From Echinarachnius parma (Eukaryota > Echinodermata > Echinoidea > Clypeasteroida > Echinarachniidae), in assembly GCA_037951105.1 (NCBI GenBank), contig JBAMJV010003324.1, positions 1 to 64,000 on the forward strand: a DNA stretch of 64,000 nucleotides, in the 5' to 3' direction. The stretch's first letter is position 1, and the number at the start of each line of letters is the position of its first letter. The notes under the pieces are model-generated. The model had not been told where the DNA came from, ran no database searches, and worked only from the letters and a program-made list of their open reading frames with translations. Below, in pieces: positions 33,006 to 42,863 of this stretch. The position numbers were made by a program, and so were the translations under genes.

Positions 33006-33925
33006 GGCATCTAACTTCGCGCGGTATTCGAGTTGGCGCAGTTAGTTTCGCGCAGCTATCTTGCCAGCTGCATACAGCTCCACACCCATAGAAGTATGAA
33101 TAAACAAACCAACCCGTTTATAACTAGAAGGCTCACTTAACGCGCGCAAGTCACGTGTCCCATAGACTTTGTACATGGGCAACATGGCGGAGTGAACCGA
33201 TTTTTGAAGCTCCCGTGGACTACTTCTCTACGTCATCGCGTAGTGACCTAGAAATACTTGACCAATCATCATTATATGTAGTGCGTAGACTATCGCGCCT
33301 ATTTTCCTGCGCACTGTCCTAGATTTGTATCACGCTTATGAACAATGGGATCCATGGTGACGTATGCATATGAACTTGTTTTATTGACCTCGATCTTGTG
33401 ACGACGCGTATGAACTAATCTGTGATTGGTTTACTGTAGTTTCCAAGTAACCCATAATGCAACCAGTTGTAGGCTCTTCCGGTGAGCAAAAATCGCGGCA
33501 CTCTGGCACAGCCCCCCCCCCCCCCCCCCCCCAACTCAAAATGGAAGTTGGCCAAATTTTCAATGAAGAGAACGTCTGATTTCTATGTTAATTAGACTGG
33601 CTGCCATGGTAATATTAGCGTAAATTCATTAATAATAATGCGTGGGCGCGAACTTCACAATAGTTACCCACGAATTTATGGTATGCCTCTGTTATGACGT
33701 CACAATGAAAAACAATATTTTGCTCCTAGTAGGGAAATCCCCTGTTTCTTGACTGTGCGCAATTAACTAGATGAAATCGCGTACTGCGCGGAACTCAAAT
33801 AATAGAGATGAATTAAAATACTTAGCGTCTTTGGTATCAAGAAGCGCAATTTTGCTGAGAAGTGCGTGTTTAAATGCACCCGATTCACAAAAAGCACACA
33901 GTAAGCCACCGTAAAAAAAAAACAA
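33006..33925. other. No gene found
   Basis: CpG-containing unique DNA with a C run at 33,512-33,531. AATATTAGCGTAAATTCATT and GTTACCCACGAATTTATGG suggest a decayed repeat, but I cannot identify one. Confidence 0.4.
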
Positions 33926-34149
33926 GGCACACGGTAAAATACTGAAGGGATGACATCTTCTGTAATCTGATGGACACGGTGGGATAATCTGTACAGTGAT
34001 CCTATCCCTAACCCTAACCCTAACCCTAACCCTAACCCCTCAGACGGTACTTTACTGAGTACCTCGTCACCCAGGTGATAGGTGACAACATCTAAACAAT
34101 ATATTACCGTGTACTTTTTTGTCATCCCTTCAGTATTTTACCGTGTGCC
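33926..34149. mobile_element. Inverted-repeat element enclosing telomeric CCCTAA repeats
   Basis: A perfect 29-bp inverted repeat, GGCACACGGTAAAATACTGA onward at 33,926-33,954 with its complement at 34,121-34,149, encloses 166 bases. Five tandem CCCTAA units lie at about 34,006-34,035. It looks like a small MITE that captured or grew telomere-type repeats. It is internal, not a chromosome end. Confidence 0.65.
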
Positions 34150-34401
34150 TTCTGTGTAATAGGTGTTAAATGCCATGGCAACTGCAACACAAATGAGTGC
34201 GCAATGCGTAATTACTTTCGTTTTTTGCGTAATGTGTTATTTTATCCAATGAGTTCCCGTATGGTAATTCATTTAAATGAACAAACTCTGACGTACTACC
34301 TCATTTGCATGAAATTCCGAACGTATTTTCAAAAACTCGCTGCTGAAGGCGTGGCCTATCTCTGTGGTTAAAACGCTATACGCCTATTCAGTTGGGCTTC
34401 T
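34150..34401. other. No gene found
   Basis: Unique flank between the telomere-repeat element and the first Helitron-like copy. Confidence 0.4.
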
Positions 34402-36113
34402 AGTTAGGTTATACATATACATATGTATAACCTATTGATTTTGTTCGAATTTTTATTATTAGGTTATACATATACATATGTATAACCTATTGATTTCGTC
34501 AAGATTTTTCTTTATTCTTCTTCTTCCTAATTTTGTTCGTCGATTATCTCAAGATCAGATGAATCAAATATCATGAATCGTCACATGATGATAGATCATG
34601 TTCTAACTTAGAACTGCCAACTTTGTCAGTGACGTCACATCACTGTGACGTCATCAGGACGCCATTTTGTCAAATGTTAATAATCATCATAACTCAGTCA
34701 TGAAATATCAATTTCAATTCAAATTTCGCATCAATATTGATCAGGTAATTGGTCATCTTTTAAGCTCATGCGCGTGCAATAACACTCGGAGACGCGCGCG
34801 TACGCGTCCGTCAAATGAACAAAAATTTCAAAAAATGCTCAAAACCTCAACCCCAGTAATTTACTATATGTTTCAGACAATTTTAAGCGTTTCAAAAAAT
34901 TCCGCGCGTGCGCGTCGGCGCGCGCGTATTTGCGCGCGTAACGCGAATGAATAGTAAAATTGTCGTTTTTTCACATGTTTTGCATTCCCTATAGATCCCT
35001 CAACACACCCTATCAATTTGAGTCATTGTTGACTCATAATAACGGAGTACGCGCGCGTCAAAGTCAAAATTACGCGCGCAAGCAAATTGGAAAAATATGG
35101 TAAAAACATACTTTTTTTATTCGGCCATAACTTTTTTAAAAGTCCACAAATACCAAATTTTCTTTTAATATTCGGATAGATTATGAGTTGTAGATACGAA
35201 TTCATACCTCATTTATGCCGAGTAAATGTTATAAAGTCATCGTATTGACGGTTAAAGTTGAAAATGCGAATTTTACTCAATTTCAATCAATGTTGAAATC
35301 GATCACAGTGTACTTTTGACCATATATCACTTATTCTCCATCAATGTACTCCAAAATTTTGATATATCGTAGCTGATGTTCTGCTCTATTCGCAATCTAT
35401 TCACACCATTTAGTTTTGTTCAATGGATCCTGATGAATTGTTTGATTGGAAATAAGAGTTCAAATCTGTTACAAATTGGGGGTTAGCCAAAACGTATGTT
35501 ATCGACATATAACTGCTGAAGAAATTATGCTATCAATTTGAGATTTCGCATGTAGATAGGGATTTTCAAGCCCATCATTTCATAAGTTAACACTAAATCG
35601 CGAAAATGCATATTTCATTGTCATATTTACCGTCAAAGGTCAAATAAATCAAGCATGAATACTCAATAACCACGTACGCCGCGGACATGCAATTCAGCAC
35701 ACATGTATGTTATAATGAATTGCAAAATGTTCATAAGATAAGATCGGATTATGAAAATGGCGTTAAGGATATGTAAATTAGGATCAAAGGTCAAATAACT
35801 CACTGTTACAATGACAAATGCAGAGTGCAATCGCTGATGTATCTTTCCCGATTTCCCATTATCGTTAAGAGATCTAATGTTGGTCTCGCGGTATAATTTG
35901 TGACACAAGATCGAAGGGTCGTGGGTTCGAATCCAAGACAGTACTTTTTTTACTTTCTTTTTTTCTTCTTTTTTACTTTTTATTATGGAGGGGGAGGGTA
36001 TCTGCTATTATTTATATGATGATTGAGTAGTTATTTTTTGGAATCATCCATTTATCATAATAAATCGATATGTATAACCTTAATTCGTCAAACCTGACGA
36101 ATTCAAAATCTAG
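34402..36113 (+). mobile_element. Helitron-like non-autonomous element, copy A
   Basis: It begins with two copies of a near-palindrome, GGTTATACATATACATATG plus its mirror, and runs to a terminal hairpin (AATTCGTCA, 4-base loop, TGACGAATT) followed by CAAAATCTAG. A 3' hairpin about 10 bases before CTAG (CTRR) is the Helitron signature. The body holds paired TGACGTCA sites (34,629-34,653), an alternating CG stretch (about 34,905-34,943) and a tRNA-like B box, GGTTCGAATCC (about 35,927). The 95-codon frame at 34,667 recurs in copies D and E only because the DNA is conserved. No Rep/helicase. The exact 5' end is uncertain. Confidence 0.55.
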
Positions 36114-37369
36114 CTAAGGTTATACATATATGTATAACCTTATTGATTTCGTCAAGATTTTTATTTATTATTAGGTTATACATATACATATGTATAACCT
36201 ATTGATTTTGTTCGAATTTTTATTGATTTCGTCAAGATTTGTATTATTATTAATCTTTTTATTATTCTTCCCAATTTTGTCCGTCGCATATCTCAAGATC
36301 AGACGAATCAATTGTCATGAAACTTTACATGATGATAGATCATTGTCTAACTTAGTGCAGTCAAACTTTTCAGTGACGTCACATTACTGTGACGTTATCA
36401 GGACGCCATTTTGTCAAATTTTAATAATCATCATATCTCAGTCATAAAATATCAATATCAATTCAAATTTCGCATCAATATTTATCAGGTCAATGTTCAT
36501 CTTTTAAGCTCATGCGCATGCAATTACACTCGGAGACGCGCGCGTACGCGTCCGTCAATTAATTTTTTTTTTTTTTAAATGCTCAAAACCCTAACCCGAG
36601 TAATTTACTATATGTTCCAGACAATTTTAAGCGTTTCAAAAAATTCCGCGCGTGCGCGTCGGCGCGCGCGTATTTGCGCGCGTAACGCAAATTAATAAGA
36701 AAATTGTCGTTTTTTCACATGTTTTGCAATTCTTATACATCCCTCAACGCACCCTATCAATTTGAGTCATTGTTGACTCATAATAACGGAGTACGCACGC
36801 GTCAAAGTCAAAATTACGCGCGCACGCAAATTGGCAAAATATGGTAAAAAACAATCTTTTTTTATTCGGCCATAACTTTTTTAAAAGTCCACAAACACCC
36901 AAATTTTTTTAAATATCCGGATAGATTATGAGTTGTAGATACGAATTCATACCTCATTTATGCCGAGTAAATGTTATAAAGTCATCGTATTGATGGTTAA
37001 AGTTGAAAATGCGAATTTTAATCAATTTGAATCAATGTTGAAATCGATCACAGTGTACTTTTGACCATATCTCGCTTATTCTCCATCAATGTACTCCCAA
37101 ATGTTGATATATCGTAGCTGATGTCCTGCTCTATTCGCAATCTATTCACACCATTTAGATTAGTTCACTGGATCCTGATGAATTGTTTGATTGGAAATAA
37201 GAGTTCAAATCTGTTACAAATTGAGGGTTAGCCAAAACGTATGTTATCGACCTATAACTGCTGAAGGAATTATGCTATCAATTTGAGATTTCGCATGTAG
37301 ATATAATTCACTGTTACAATGACAAATGCAGTGTGCAATCACTGATATATCATAATACGTGCGGTTTAC

Positions 37370-37755
37370 GGGTACACCATGTGAGATGGGTGGATTGGTA
37401 AGTCCTGAAAAGGACTATGGTAGTCCTAGAAAGGACTGTTGGTGTAGTTCTGAAAAGAACTGTGGTATTCTTTCTAGGAGAGTTCTAAAAAGAACTGTTT
37501 GTAGTCCTAGGAAGGACTGTTGGTAGTCCTATAAAGGACTGTTGGGATAGTCCTGAAAAAGACTGTTGGTATTCTTTCTTGGAGAGTCCTAAAAAGGACA
37601 ATTGGTAGTCCTAGAAAGGACTGTTTTTAGTCCTAGAAAGGACTGTTGGGATAGTCCTGAAAAGGACTGTTGGTATTCTTTCTAGGAGAGTCCTAAAAAG
37701 GACAATTGGTAGTCCTAGAAAGGACTGTTGATAGTCCTAGAAAGGACTGTGGTAT
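37370..37755 (+). repeat. Palindromic 21-bp minisatellite in left terminal repeat
   Basis: About 16 units of TAGTCCTAGAAAGGACTGTTG or close variants, where AGTCCT and AGGACT pair as a small hairpin. Every third or fourth unit is followed by TATTCTTTCTAGGAGAGTCC. The mirror-image array is at about 39,090-39,465. Confidence 0.85.
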
Positions 37756-37833
37756 TGCGAGGAGAGGGTGGATGGTAGGAGGGACTCGACGTTTCGAATA
37801 GGTTGACTATCCGTCGTCAGGAGTGGGGATCTG

Positions 37834-38958
37834 TTGGCGTGCGCGGCTATAAGGGCCGACCATCTACACCAGGAAATCAAGCATGTCACCACCGCCCTCA
37901 CTGATATCAACAAGTACCCAAGAAACAAGATCAAGACCAGCATTCCAACCGGCAGGCCCGTCGCCACCACTGAAGAAGACCAACCAGTAGCTACACCACC
38001 GACACAAACAGTTGTTCTACCATATATCGGACCAGCCTCACACAAGATTCAACGCATCCTTCAGACAGCAGACATCAAAGTTCGTCATAGCTCATCCAAC
38101 AAGCTCCACTCGGCACTCCACACTCACAAGGACAAGCATCCACCTCACAAGAAAGCAGGAGTCTACAGAATACCATGCGAATGCAGTCAAGTCTACATTG
38201 GGGAAACGGGCAGAAATCTAGAAACACGACTAAAGGAACACAAGACTAGCTACAGACTCAGCGATTGGGACAAATCAGCCATTGTCAAGCACGCACAACA
38301 GCACGAACACGTCATTCAATGGGACGACAGCAAACTCATCACCACCATCAAACATTGGAACACACGCCGCATCCGAGAAGCCATCGAAATTCACCGCCAC
38401 AACACAGTACCTCAAGATACAGGATTATACATCAGCGACATCTGGAAACCACTCATCAACAATGACACAAATAGACCGCCGACACAGCCTACACAACCAG
38501 CCACACATCACCCACTGCCACCCACAGAGGAAACCGAGCAGCCTAGCACCACTCAAATCCACAACCAGCACACCGCAATGCAACAGCCAGCCAGCCAGCC
38601 AACCGCACACCACCCGCCGCTACCCGCAGAACAGACCAGCGTTACCCGCATCCGCGACCAGCGAGCCGAGAGATTACAGCGCCGCCAACGTCAACAGCCA
38701 GCCAGCCAGCCAGTCGAACTTCAACCGCCTCCACCCGCAGAGCAGCCTTGCGTCACCCACGTCCGCGACCAGCGAGCCGAGAGATTACAGCGCCGCCAGC
38801 GTCAACAGCCAGCCAGCCAGCCAGCCGAGTATCAACCGCCGCCAGCCGCAGAGCAGCCTTGCGTCACCCACGTCCGCACCCAGCGAGCCGAGAGACTACA
38901 GCGCCGCCAGCGTCGGCAGCACACACAACGCGTCGCCGATAGCGCTCCCAATCGATAG
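37834..38958 (+). CDS. Penelope-type GIY-YIG endonuclease with repeated basic tail, no reverse transcriptase
   Basis: The 374-codon frame has no early ATG; it may start upstream, at a non-ATG codon, or be a remnant. Residues 1-75 (HQEIKHVTTALTDIN, KYPRNKI) resemble the linker after the RT in Penelope-like elements. Residues about 85-215 form the nuclease: VLPYIGPASHKIQRIL, GVYRIPCECSQVYIGETGR (the GIY and YIG strands as GVY and YIG, with a Cys pair between), TRLKEHK (catalytic Arg), a KSAIVKHAQQ helix and REAIEIH (metal-binding Glu). Residues from about 225 on are Pro/Gln-rich, ending in three 37-residue repeats with RDQRAERLQRRQ. All expected catalytic positions are present. The nuclease nicks DNA for insertion in the family; activity here is inferred. 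Confidence 0.8.
   Translation: MACAAIRADHLHQEIKHVTTALTDINKYPRNKIKTSIPTGRPVATTEEDQPVATPPTQTVVLPYIGPASHKIQRILQTADIKVRHSSSNKLHSALHTHKDKHPPHKKAGVYRIPCECSQVYIGETGRNLETRLKEHKTSYRLSDWDKSAIVKHAQQHEHVIQWDDSKLITTIKHWNTRRIREAIEIHRHNTVPQDTGLYISDIWKPLINNDTNRPPTQPTQPATHHPLPPTEETEQPSTTQIHNQHTAMQQPASQPTAHHPPLPAEQTSVTRIRDQRAERLQRRQRQQPASQPVELQPPPPAEQPCVTHVRDQRAERLQRRQRQQPASQPAEYQPPPAAEQPCVTHVRTQRAERLQRRQRRQHTQRVADSAPNR
38651..38930 (+). repeat. 111-bp coding tandem repeat
   Basis: Units start at 38,651, 38,762 and 38,873 (exact 111-base spacing, so the frame is kept). Each encodes RDQRAERLQRRQRQQPASQP, then a PPPAEQP segment. GC-rich against the flanking DNA. Confidence 0.9.
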
Positions 38959-39016
38959 TACGTCACCCGCGTCCGCAATCCCTACCCTTATAGCCGCGCA
39001 CGCCAACAGATCCCCA

Positions 39017-39056
39017 CTCCTGACGACGGATAGTCAACCTATTCGAAACGTCGAGT
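39017..39056 (+). ncRNA. Hammerhead-like hairpin in right terminal repeat
   Basis: CTGACGA (39,020-39,026) and GAAAC (39,045-39,049) flank a stem CGGATAG / CTATTCG with a five-base loop, then CGTC, then GAGT, which pairs with ACTC upstream. Conserved CUGANGA and GAAA boxes are the hammerhead ribozyme core, reported in Penelope-like elements. Here one extra C sits after CUGANGA and stem III is nearly absent, so cleavage by a single copy is doubtful. The mirror copy is at about 37,784-37,823 (minus strand). Confidence 0.4.
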
Positions 39057-39814
39057 CCCTCCTACCATCCACCCTCTCCTCGCAATACCACAGTCCTTTC
39101 TAGGACTATCAACAGTCCTTTCTAGGACTACCAATTGTCCTTTTTAGGACTCTCCTAGAAAGAATACCAACAGTCCTTTTCAGGACTATCCCAACAGTCC
39201 TTTCTAGGACTAAAAACAGTCCTTTCTAGGACTACCAATTGTCCTTTTTAGGACTCTCCAAGAAAGAATACCAACAGTCTTTTTCAGGACTATCCCAACA
39301 GTCCTTTATAGGACTACCAACAGTCCTTCCTAGGACTACAAACAGTTCTTTTTAGAACTCTCCTAGAAAGAATACCACAGTTCTTTTCAGAACTACACCA
39401 ACAGTCCTTTCTAGGACTACCATAGTCCTTTTCAGGACTTACCAATCCACCCATCTCACATGGTGTACCCGTAAACCGCACGTATTATATACACCACCAT
39501 GGAAACCGATACTTACAAGCAACATTTCACTGATATATCGTTCCCGATTTCCCATTTTCGTTAAGAGATCTAAAGTTGGTCTCGCGGAACAAGTTGTGAC
39601 GCAAGATCTAAGGGTAGTGTGTTCGAATCCAAGACAGTATTTGTTTTAACTTTCTTTTTTCTTCTTTTTTACTTTTTATTAGGGGGAGGGGGGGGGGGGG
39701 TATCTGCTATTATTTATATGATGATTGAGTAGTTATTTTTGGAATCATCCTTTTATCATAATAAATCGATATGTATAACCTTAATTCGTCAAACGTGACG
39801 AATTCAAAATCTAG

Positions 39815-41292
39815 TATTCAAATTGTAAACACTCATTAAGGGGAGAAACCTGGGAATTTATGCTAGTGGGCGTTGATTATGTATTTTCGTGCGAAATAAA
39901 AAGGTTAATAATGGTTATTGGCTCTCAACCAATTTTCAATTTCGAATATCGGTGTGATTAAAAAGCAAGGAATGTGTCCCATTGATGCAGCACAAAGCTC
40001 CTTTATATCATCGGATTATTAGCTTTGCACACTGGGTTTAACCCGCGGGTGTAACAAGATGGCATGACGGTCGAGGGACTCAGAAAAGAGACAAACATGA
40101 AGCATGCTTCCCTATCTCATAAGAGATCGAATTGCAGATAACGGTGCCTACAAGAACCACCGCTATGCTCAACTAAGCTATGTAAACCAGACGCTGGTTG
40201 GCATAAAGAAACGTGAAGAATAGTTGGATTTTATAGAACATGCATTCTTCGTAGACCCCTCCTCTAAGAACTGTCAGGTCCAGGACCGGTCCTGAACGTG
40301 TTCTCGAATCCCATCTTCACTGGACAAGTCTGCCTGTGGGCAAATAACATGTATTACTATACGGTTAACATTGTATTGTATATTTCTGGCGAGTATAGTC
40401 ATTAACAATGCATTTTGATTTGGCACCTGCTGCTTTTCTGTAGCAAAGTCAAATAATAAAGGATACCAGGGCCCCGTTTCATGAAAGGGTCTTGTTCAAA
40501 GCCCGTCTCAACATCACGTGACTATGATTAATTTACGAACATACGACTGTCGTTTTTCCGTCAATCAGTGACAGTTAAGACGTGTTTTTGTATAAGACTC
40601 TTTCATGAACCGGCCCAGGTTACTTTGTCAGCAGACTGTGAACCAATCCAGGGGTGGTGAATAACACCTTATTCAATCGCATGATAAATGCTGTCTTTAT
40701 TTGATAATGCAACACGATTCAACCTCAAGAAATATATATAATATATACAATATATGTAAATCTGCTTTACAAAAAGGCCCCTCAATGAAAAATAGTACTC
40801 GTAATGAAAATAATTCAAATTCCATAAATCTCAATGCAGCAAACGACGCATTGTTGCTAGTATTCCTTGTACACGTCTATCGACATACATGAATGGTTTT
40901 GCATACGTGCACTTGGTGGGAAAACGGGTCGACAAGATTTCATTAACATATTTATCCAGAAGTGTAATCAAACAAAACTGGGATAAATAAGTGGATAGTT
41001 TACTAAGTTATGATGTTGTTGTCGTGTTGTTTGTTAGCTAATGGATAGCTGTTATAAGTTTGTAGATACCGAGTTATATTTACCGGAAAGCTCAGATCTG
41101 ATTACATGTATAATCTAGTAACGTTGTCGTAATCCTCAAAACTTACTTGAAACACTTAATGTATTCGGATTACCAATAACATAATGAAACTAAACAGCTC
41201 CAAATGATATTGGTTCAAATTGTACAAATTAATGAATCATTTTACCTTTGCCTTTCTTTTCCACTTTTTCCCCAAAATGGAAATAATTTTAC
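39815..41292. other. Mostly unique DNA with one small MITE
   Basis: The inverted-repeat element at 40,469-40,616 starts GGGCCCCGTTTCATGAAAG and ends CTTTCATGAACCGGCCC. The rest has no recognisable exon or repeat apart from a short TATCGACATACATGAATGG segment (about 40,878) that resembles 41,780 and 48,700. Confidence 0.5.
40469..40616. mobile_element. 148-bp MITE with GGGCC...TTTCATGAA ends
   Basis: Inverted ends GGGCCCCGTTTCATGAAAG and CTTTCATGAACCGGCCC. No coding sequence. The target duplication is not clear. Confidence 0.6.
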
Positions 41293-41560
41293 CAATTGAA
41301 TGACATGAGTAAAAAGGCACCGACCTCCATTGTCTGATCATAATGATAGGACGCATAGTTTGGCACGCAGCCCACTCCGGGGGTGATTGATACCGACGTA
41401 CTTCTCCCGATGAAAGCTGACATTATTTGAATTAATCGAAAAACTTCAACCCCAACAAAGAATATCAAAAACGATATCACGATAAAGAGACCAACTTGGC
41501 AATGATAATGATGAATAAAAATACAAAAATCTCACCGGAGCCGACGGCGCATTGTGAATA
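41293..41560 (-). CDS. Candidate two-exon fragment, unrecognised protein
   Basis: On the minus strand ATGATTATTCACAATGCGCC (about 41,560) runs ten codons, MIIHNAPSAP, to a donor CCG|GTGAGA. An acceptor (AATAATGTCAG) then opens a 124-base exon (41,293-41,416) ending TTG|GTAAAA, which reads TPGVGCVPNYASYHYDQTME in one open frame. The phases of the two exons do not match in that frame, so an exon may be missing or one call is wrong. A diverged copy lies at 48,350-48,640, with MIIHNAPLAA and MPNYLSYH. I do not recognise the family. Confidence 0.3.
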
Positions 41561-41639
41561 ATCATACCGTGTACATCGGGTAAACAAACTGTGTACTGTA
41601 TCATGTGTATGGCACACGGGCGTAGACATGACATTGATA

Positions 41640-42234
41640 CCCATTCAAGTGGGGGGATGAGCTATTCATTCATCGGATTACATCCCCCCCCCCCCCCCCC
41701 CCCCAGTTGAATAGGTATTACGTAACTCGCTACGCCAGTGGTATGGCAGGATGAAGGTATGCAAAGCTAATCAATTATCGACATACTTGGATGGTTTTCT
41801 TTTGGTGGATGCCATGGGATAATATAACGACAGAAGGCAATTAACAACACTTGTATGGAATATGTAAGAATAAAATCATCACTACAAGTAACACCTAATA
41901 AATTGACAACTCAAAATGTAAAAACTTAGAAAATGTGGACAGATTAATGTAGTTGACCTTTTTGATGTATCGGATATTTATGAGGCAGTTCCTTCGTCCA
42001 CATTTATGTAAAGTTGCTTTGACCTGAAAGCTGATTGTTTGGGGAAAAAATAATAGTAATGATACTAATAACGATTATTTATAGAGCGATATTCCCGTAA
42101 AAATCATAGCGCTTCACACAATAAACAAATATTTATGTTGTGCGACTTTATTAGGAGGGTGTGTTAACAGACTGTATTATACTTTTATAACTCCTTTAAT
42201 CATGCATTTCTACTAAATATATCACAGTCCTCAC
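41640..42234. other. No gene; C run and SINE scrap
   Basis: A poly-C tract at 41,684-41,703, a segment shared with 48,665-48,860 (ATGCAAAGCTAATC then TCGACATAC), and a short SINE-tail fragment (TTTATAGAGCGATATTCCCG) at about 42,073. Confidence 0.5.
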
Positions 42235-42238
42235 TTAA

Positions 42239-42547
42239 AAGGATTTAGTAGCTGTGTTGGCATGTGCAACAAATGATGACTTCTTGATACAATGTGTTGT
42301 ATTGTGATCCGATATGTCTACTGAGTAATGAGCGAAAATTCCAGGTGATATTCACTAACTCATTGCACTGACCTTATACAAGGTTACGACTATCCAGTTG
42401 ATAGTTTAAAATCCGAACACTTAAATCGTAAATATCTTTTTAACGAAAGGGGAATTCGAAAAACCGAAACCTTTCCGAGCATGATTATAATGTTAATACG
42501 AATACAGCAAGTAAGTTTGTAAGATTTGGACAATGATACTAGATCCC
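42239..42547 (+). mobile_element. TTAA-type MITE family 2, copy 3 (diverged)
   Basis: TTAA at 42,235-42,238 and 42,548-42,551. Starts AAGGATTTAGTAGCTGTGTT, ends CAATGATACTAGATCCC. Shorter by internal deletions than copies 1 and 2. Confidence 0.75.
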
Positions 42548-42637
42548 TTAACATACCAAGTGCCTCACTTAACCTTCGATACGATATGCCAAATACAAAT
42601 ACAAGTGCAAGTACTCCCATTCGACCGAGGGTATAGC

Positions 42638-42863
42638 CAGTGGCGTAGCGTGGTTGGACGGATTGGGGGGGGGGGGGGCACCGAAATTATTGCGGGGGGC
42701 ACACCTTATGTATTTGTTTGTTTTTTCAAAAAATGTCCCCCTATGTTTTCTATTGTTTTTTCCAAATTATTGGGGAGGGGGGGGGGGGGGGGCACGTGCC
42801 CCCCGCGCACCCCCCCACCCCCCCCCCCCCCCCCCCCCCCCTCCCCCCGTCGCTACGCTACTG
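42638..42863. mobile_element. hAT-type MITE, CAGTGGCGTAGCG ends
   Basis: Starts CAGTGGCGTAGCG and ends CGCTACGCTACTG. Flanks GGTATAGC (42,630-42,637) and GGTAAAGC (42,864-42,871) are an 8-bp duplication with one change. Long G and C runs inside. An 8-bp target and a CAG start fit hAT. Confidence 0.75.

Larger units (their letters stand above)
37352..39526 (+). mobile_element. Penelope-like element with 504-bp inverted terminal repeats and GIY-YIG gene
   Basis: A 2,175-bp insertion between two copies of TCACTGATATATC (37,339-37,351 and 39,527-39,539). The terminal repeats at 37,352-37,855 and 38,985-39,488 are inverted, equal in length and share the same minor variants, so the element is young or recently homogenised. 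Between them is one protein gene. A 38-base tail (39,489-39,526) follows the right repeat only, as expected of a retroelement 3' end. Penelope-like elements can carry direct or inverted pLTRs; here the reverse transcriptase is missing, so it is non-autonomous or a new subtype. Confidence 0.75.
36114..39814 (+). mobile_element. Helitron-like element, copy B, split by a GIY-YIG element
   Basis: Starts directly after the CTAG of copy A (TAAGGTTATACATATATG) and ends at CTAG 39,811-39,814 after the hairpin AATTCGTCA-AACG-TGACGAATT. The two halves (36,114-37,351 and 39,527-39,814) join cleanly around the 13-bp duplication TCACTGATATATC. A ~560-base stretch found in the other copies is missing next to the insertion. 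Confidence 0.6.

Noticed and set aside
34006-34035. CCCTAA repeats as a chromosome end
   Set aside because: Only five units, enclosed by inverted repeats and with unique DNA on both sides.
34667-34954. 95-codon frame recurring at 54,602 and 61,694
   Set aside because: It follows DNA conservation of the Helitron-like element. Copies B and C lack the full frame, and the composition (Arg/Ala from CG repeats) is not protein-like.
38282-39103. 273-codon frame overlapping the GIY-YIG gene
   Set aside because: A shadow in another phase produced by the GC-rich 111-base repeats; it has no domain and runs into the terminal repeat.
41523-41560. MIIHNAPSAP exon as the missing first exon of the right-arm CD225 gene
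   Set aside because: Right strand and side, but its phase-0 donor does not fit the phase-1 start of the proline-rich exon, and it is about 13 kb away with no evidence of joining.
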